Source: Prevotella sp. P5-50
GTDB lineage: Bacteria > Bacteroidota > Bacteroidia > Bacteroidales > Bacteroidaceae
Assembly: GCF_002251295.1 (NCBI RefSeq)
Contig: NZ_NPJA01000051.1
Coordinates: 124,001-188,000, forward strand
Direction of reading: 5' to 3'
Length of the DNA stretch: 64,000 bases
Under the pieces are notes generated by a model, which saw only the letters and a program-made list of their open reading frames with translations, was not told the origin of the DNA and did not search any database. The position numbers and the translations under genes are program-made. This document shows positions 62,157-64,000 of this stretch, in pieces. Numbering within the stretch: position 1 is the stretch's first letter; each line of letters opens with the position of its first letter.

Positions 62157-64000
62157 TTATTCGCACACCACCAGTCCACCATTACACGGAATGGTAACAT
62201 CAAGCAGTTGCTTCTTCGACAGCTTCACCGTCTTCACCGCGCCTTCAAGAGCTGCATTGTCGGCATAGACCTTAAGCGCTGATCCTGCGGCAAACATCGG
62301 CACGGCAAGTTTGAGTTTCAGCGGTTCACGTTGCGCATTGATGCCAGCCACCATCCATCTGTCTCCACAGCGCCGAGCCACGACGATATATTTTCCAGGG
62401 TAGCCCGCTATGAATTTCACATCGTCCCATGTGGTAGGCACATTCTTCATAAACTCCACCGCCCATGCTGGAGCATCGGTCATATTGTTGGGAGCAAGGG
62501 CAAAATGTTGCACCGCACTCTGAAAGAGCACCGCTGTAGCAAGGGCAAACACATCAGATGTACGGCGTTTCGTACCATGTTTGTTGTCGGCGCCATAGAA
62601 CTTATTGAGGGCGCTGCCACCAAAATCCATAGAACCTACCGCGTTGCGGAGGAAGGGATGGAGGGTCGCATTGCGAGCCTCATTGTCACACATATACTGC
62701 GAGAAGTGGAGATTCTCACTTGCCAACACCGCTTCAGCAGCCACAAAGTTAGGATACATGCGTTCCCAACCACGGGGCAAGGTGCAGCCGTGGAAGATAC
62801 ACTCAATGCCGAAATCGTTGGCATCGGTCAAGATATCTTCATAGAGTTGCATCATCTCCTGCTTATCGCCACCGAAGAAATCGACTTTGATTCCACGAAT
62901 GCCAATCTTCTGCATCCATGCCATCTCCTTGCGACGAATGCCTGATTTAGCCATTTTTCCATGAGGCCCTTGTGGTGCATCGTTCCAATAACCATTAGAG
63001 TTGTACCACAAGAAGAGGTCAACACCCTTTGTTTTGCCGTAGCGCGCCAGATCTTCAATCTTCTCATAACCGATCTGGCTGTCCCAATGGGCATCTACCA
63101 ATACCGTCTGCCATCCCATAGCAGCAGAGAAATCGATATATTCTTTCTGCTCATCGTAGTTGCAAGAATTGTCCATACGGATAATCCATGACCATGATCC
63201 CTTGCTGCCTTCATAGGTTTTTGATGCGGGATATTTCTCTTCAACAACATCGAAGGGGATAGTTGTCTCGACAATGGGAGCCAGTGTGCTACCCAAAGTG
63301 ATGGTGCGCCAAGGTGTTTTGCCCGGCAAGGTGATACCAGCAAAGGTAGAGCCGAGACCGTTCATCTCGCCCTCCTGTGGAAATCCTATCTGATAGGAGC
63401 CATCGTCATGCCCCATCAAGCGACAAGCACAATAGTCGCCATCGGTGCCAGTCTCTGAGATAAGCAACCATCCGTCATTGCCATTGCGAAACAGACAAGG
63501 AAAGGTATATCCCGTTTTGCTCAGTCGAGTGCCTACAGGAACATCAAGATCATAGTTGGTTTCATAGCTGGGAGCAGTACGCGCAAAACCTGTCATTGGA
63601 GCCATCTGCGGACAGAGAAACGATGTAGCTCCTTGTGGCATAGCAAACGAAGTAGCTTCTTGTTTAATCACACAGCAACGAGTGTCGCCATGGCTTTGCA
63701 ACAAGTAGCGAAAAGCTACATCGTTGTTTCCCACATGGAACTCTACATCAAATACGGCCTTTTCGTTTTTTGAGAAGGTAAAAACCTGGCGATGGGCATC
63801 AACATCGACTTTGCTTTTTTTGATGCGAGACAGCGAATAACTCTCCTTGATGGTTGTCACATCAGAAGCATTAGTCATAGTCAGACCATGAGTATAATCA
63901 CCAACATTGGTATTGAGACCAAGTGCCGATGGTTGTAAAAACACCTTGCCATCATAGTTAATTTGATAACTGGGACAGCCTTGTTTATCGGATACGGTAA
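62157..64000 (-). CDS. GH97 alpha-glucosidase/alpha-galactosidase, N-terminus outside the window
   Basis: The frame stays open to the window edge, so the signal peptide and first strands are missing; at least 614 residues are present. The first part is the GH97 beta sandwich (YQINYDGKVFLQPSALGL). The barrel follows with WSWIIRMDN, GWQTVLVDAHWD, LWYNSNGYW, GIKVDFFGGDKQEMM (region of the Asp nucleophile in retaining members) and AEAVLASENLHF. A C-terminal beta domain ends the protein. GH97 includes inverting alpha-glucosidases (SusB) and retaining alpha-galactosidases; the KVDFFGGDKQ form suggests the retaining side, but this needs alignment. The enzyme is Ca2+-dependent and periplasmic in known cases. 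Confidence 0.88.
   Translation of the reverse strand, partial: TVSDKQGCPSYQINYDGKVFLQPSALGLNTNVGDYTHGLTMTNASDVTTIKESYSLSRIKKSKVDVDAHRQVFTFSKNEKAVFDVEFHVGNNDVAFRYLLQSHGDTRCCVIKQEATSFAMPQGATSFLCPQMAPMTGFARTAPSYETNYDLDVPVGTRLSKTGYTFPCLFRNGNDGWLLISETGTDGDYCACRLMGHDDGSYQIGFPQEGEMNGLGSTFAGITLPGKTPWRTITLGSTLAPIVETTIPFDVVEEKYPASKTYEGSKGSWSWIIRMDNSCNYDEQKEYIDFSAAMGWQTVLVDAHWDSQIGYEKIEDLARYGKTKGVDLFLWYNSNGYWNDAPQGPHGKMAKSGIRRKEMAWMQKIGIRGIKVDFFGGDKQEMMQLYEDILTDANDFGIECIFHGCTLPRGWERMYPNFVAAEAVLASENLHFSQYMCDNEARNATLHPFLRNAVGSMDFGGSALNKFYGADNKHGTKRRTSDVFALATAVLFQSAVQHFALAPNNMTDAPAWAVEFMKNVPTTWDDVKFIAGYPGKYIVVARRCGDRWMVAGINAQREPLKLKLAVPMFAAGSALKVYADNAALEGAVKTVKLSKKQLLDVTIPCNGGLVVCE

Overview
The window looks like chromosomal DNA of a Bacteroidota organism, most likely family Prevotellaceae (Prevotella, Segatella or a relative from gut or rumen). 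The evidence is a SusC/SusD pair with lipobox lipoproteins, TonB receptor plus DUF4249 genes, GH3, GH97 and GH57 enzymes, an AmgK-RapZ fusion, and repeated use of the Bacteroidota promoter form TTTG-N19/20-TAnnTTTG. No phage, plasmid, CRISPR or transposase gene is visible. The window opens inside a glycoside hydrolase gene and closes inside a GH97 gene.

Layout. 1-399 is the end of a six-hairpin glycoside hydrolase. 1.4-2.5 kb is terC. 2.7-6.8 kb (minus) is a murU-like / guaA / ettA operon. 7.5-18.6 kb (minus) is a polysaccharide utilisation locus: susC, susD, a large beta-helix-type lipoprotein, a small lipoprotein and, after a strong terminator, a GH3 beta-xylosidase-type enzyme. Two LacI-type palindromes lie upstream of susC. 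20.2-23.7 kb (minus) carries a DacB-type peptidase, a SulP transporter and mscL. 24.0-27.1 kb (plus) carries gap, miaA and a lipid-kinase homologue. At 27.1-32.8 kb a Crp/Fnr regulator is divergent from a glycogen/alpha-glucan operon (debranching enzyme, GT4 glycosyltransferase, GH57 amylase with a lysine-rich tail). 33.9-39.5 kb (minus) holds a two-helix membrane protein, a DUF4450-like glycosidase, an AmgK-RapZ fusion and YitT. 39.6-41.8 kb has a candidate small RNA and groES-groEL. 42.3-47.05 kb (plus) is sppA-lpxK-PNP-thiL, then tRNA-Phe and a type II pantothenate kinase. 49.8-53.1 kb (minus) is a run of three membrane proteins (DAACS symporter, MATE, MgtC). 53.6-62.0 kb (plus) is a DUF4377 lipoprotein, a TonB receptor / DUF4249 / MG2-like trio, an alpha/beta hydrolase and YeiH, facing the GH97 gene.

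The least ordinary content is between genes. At least four families of dispersed, structured, non-coding repeats occur. Family A has three copies of 0.7-1.1 kb (485-1210, 19141-20130, 48565-49675). Each end carries inverted repeats with the heptamer CGACCAC in the same 2-1-2 arrangement around a hairpin, and each interior holds a 23-bp tandem array; two copies also contain a nested palindromic module. Family D (6816-6940, 47347-47604, with a degenerate form near 42190) consists of hairpin units that contain a near-perfect Bacteroidota promoter and appear to drive the genes beside them. Family C (7143-7309, 42017-42169) is a two-part short-repeat element found near D both times. A fourth type is a palindromic low-complexity block at 33136-33300. 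None encodes a convincing protein.
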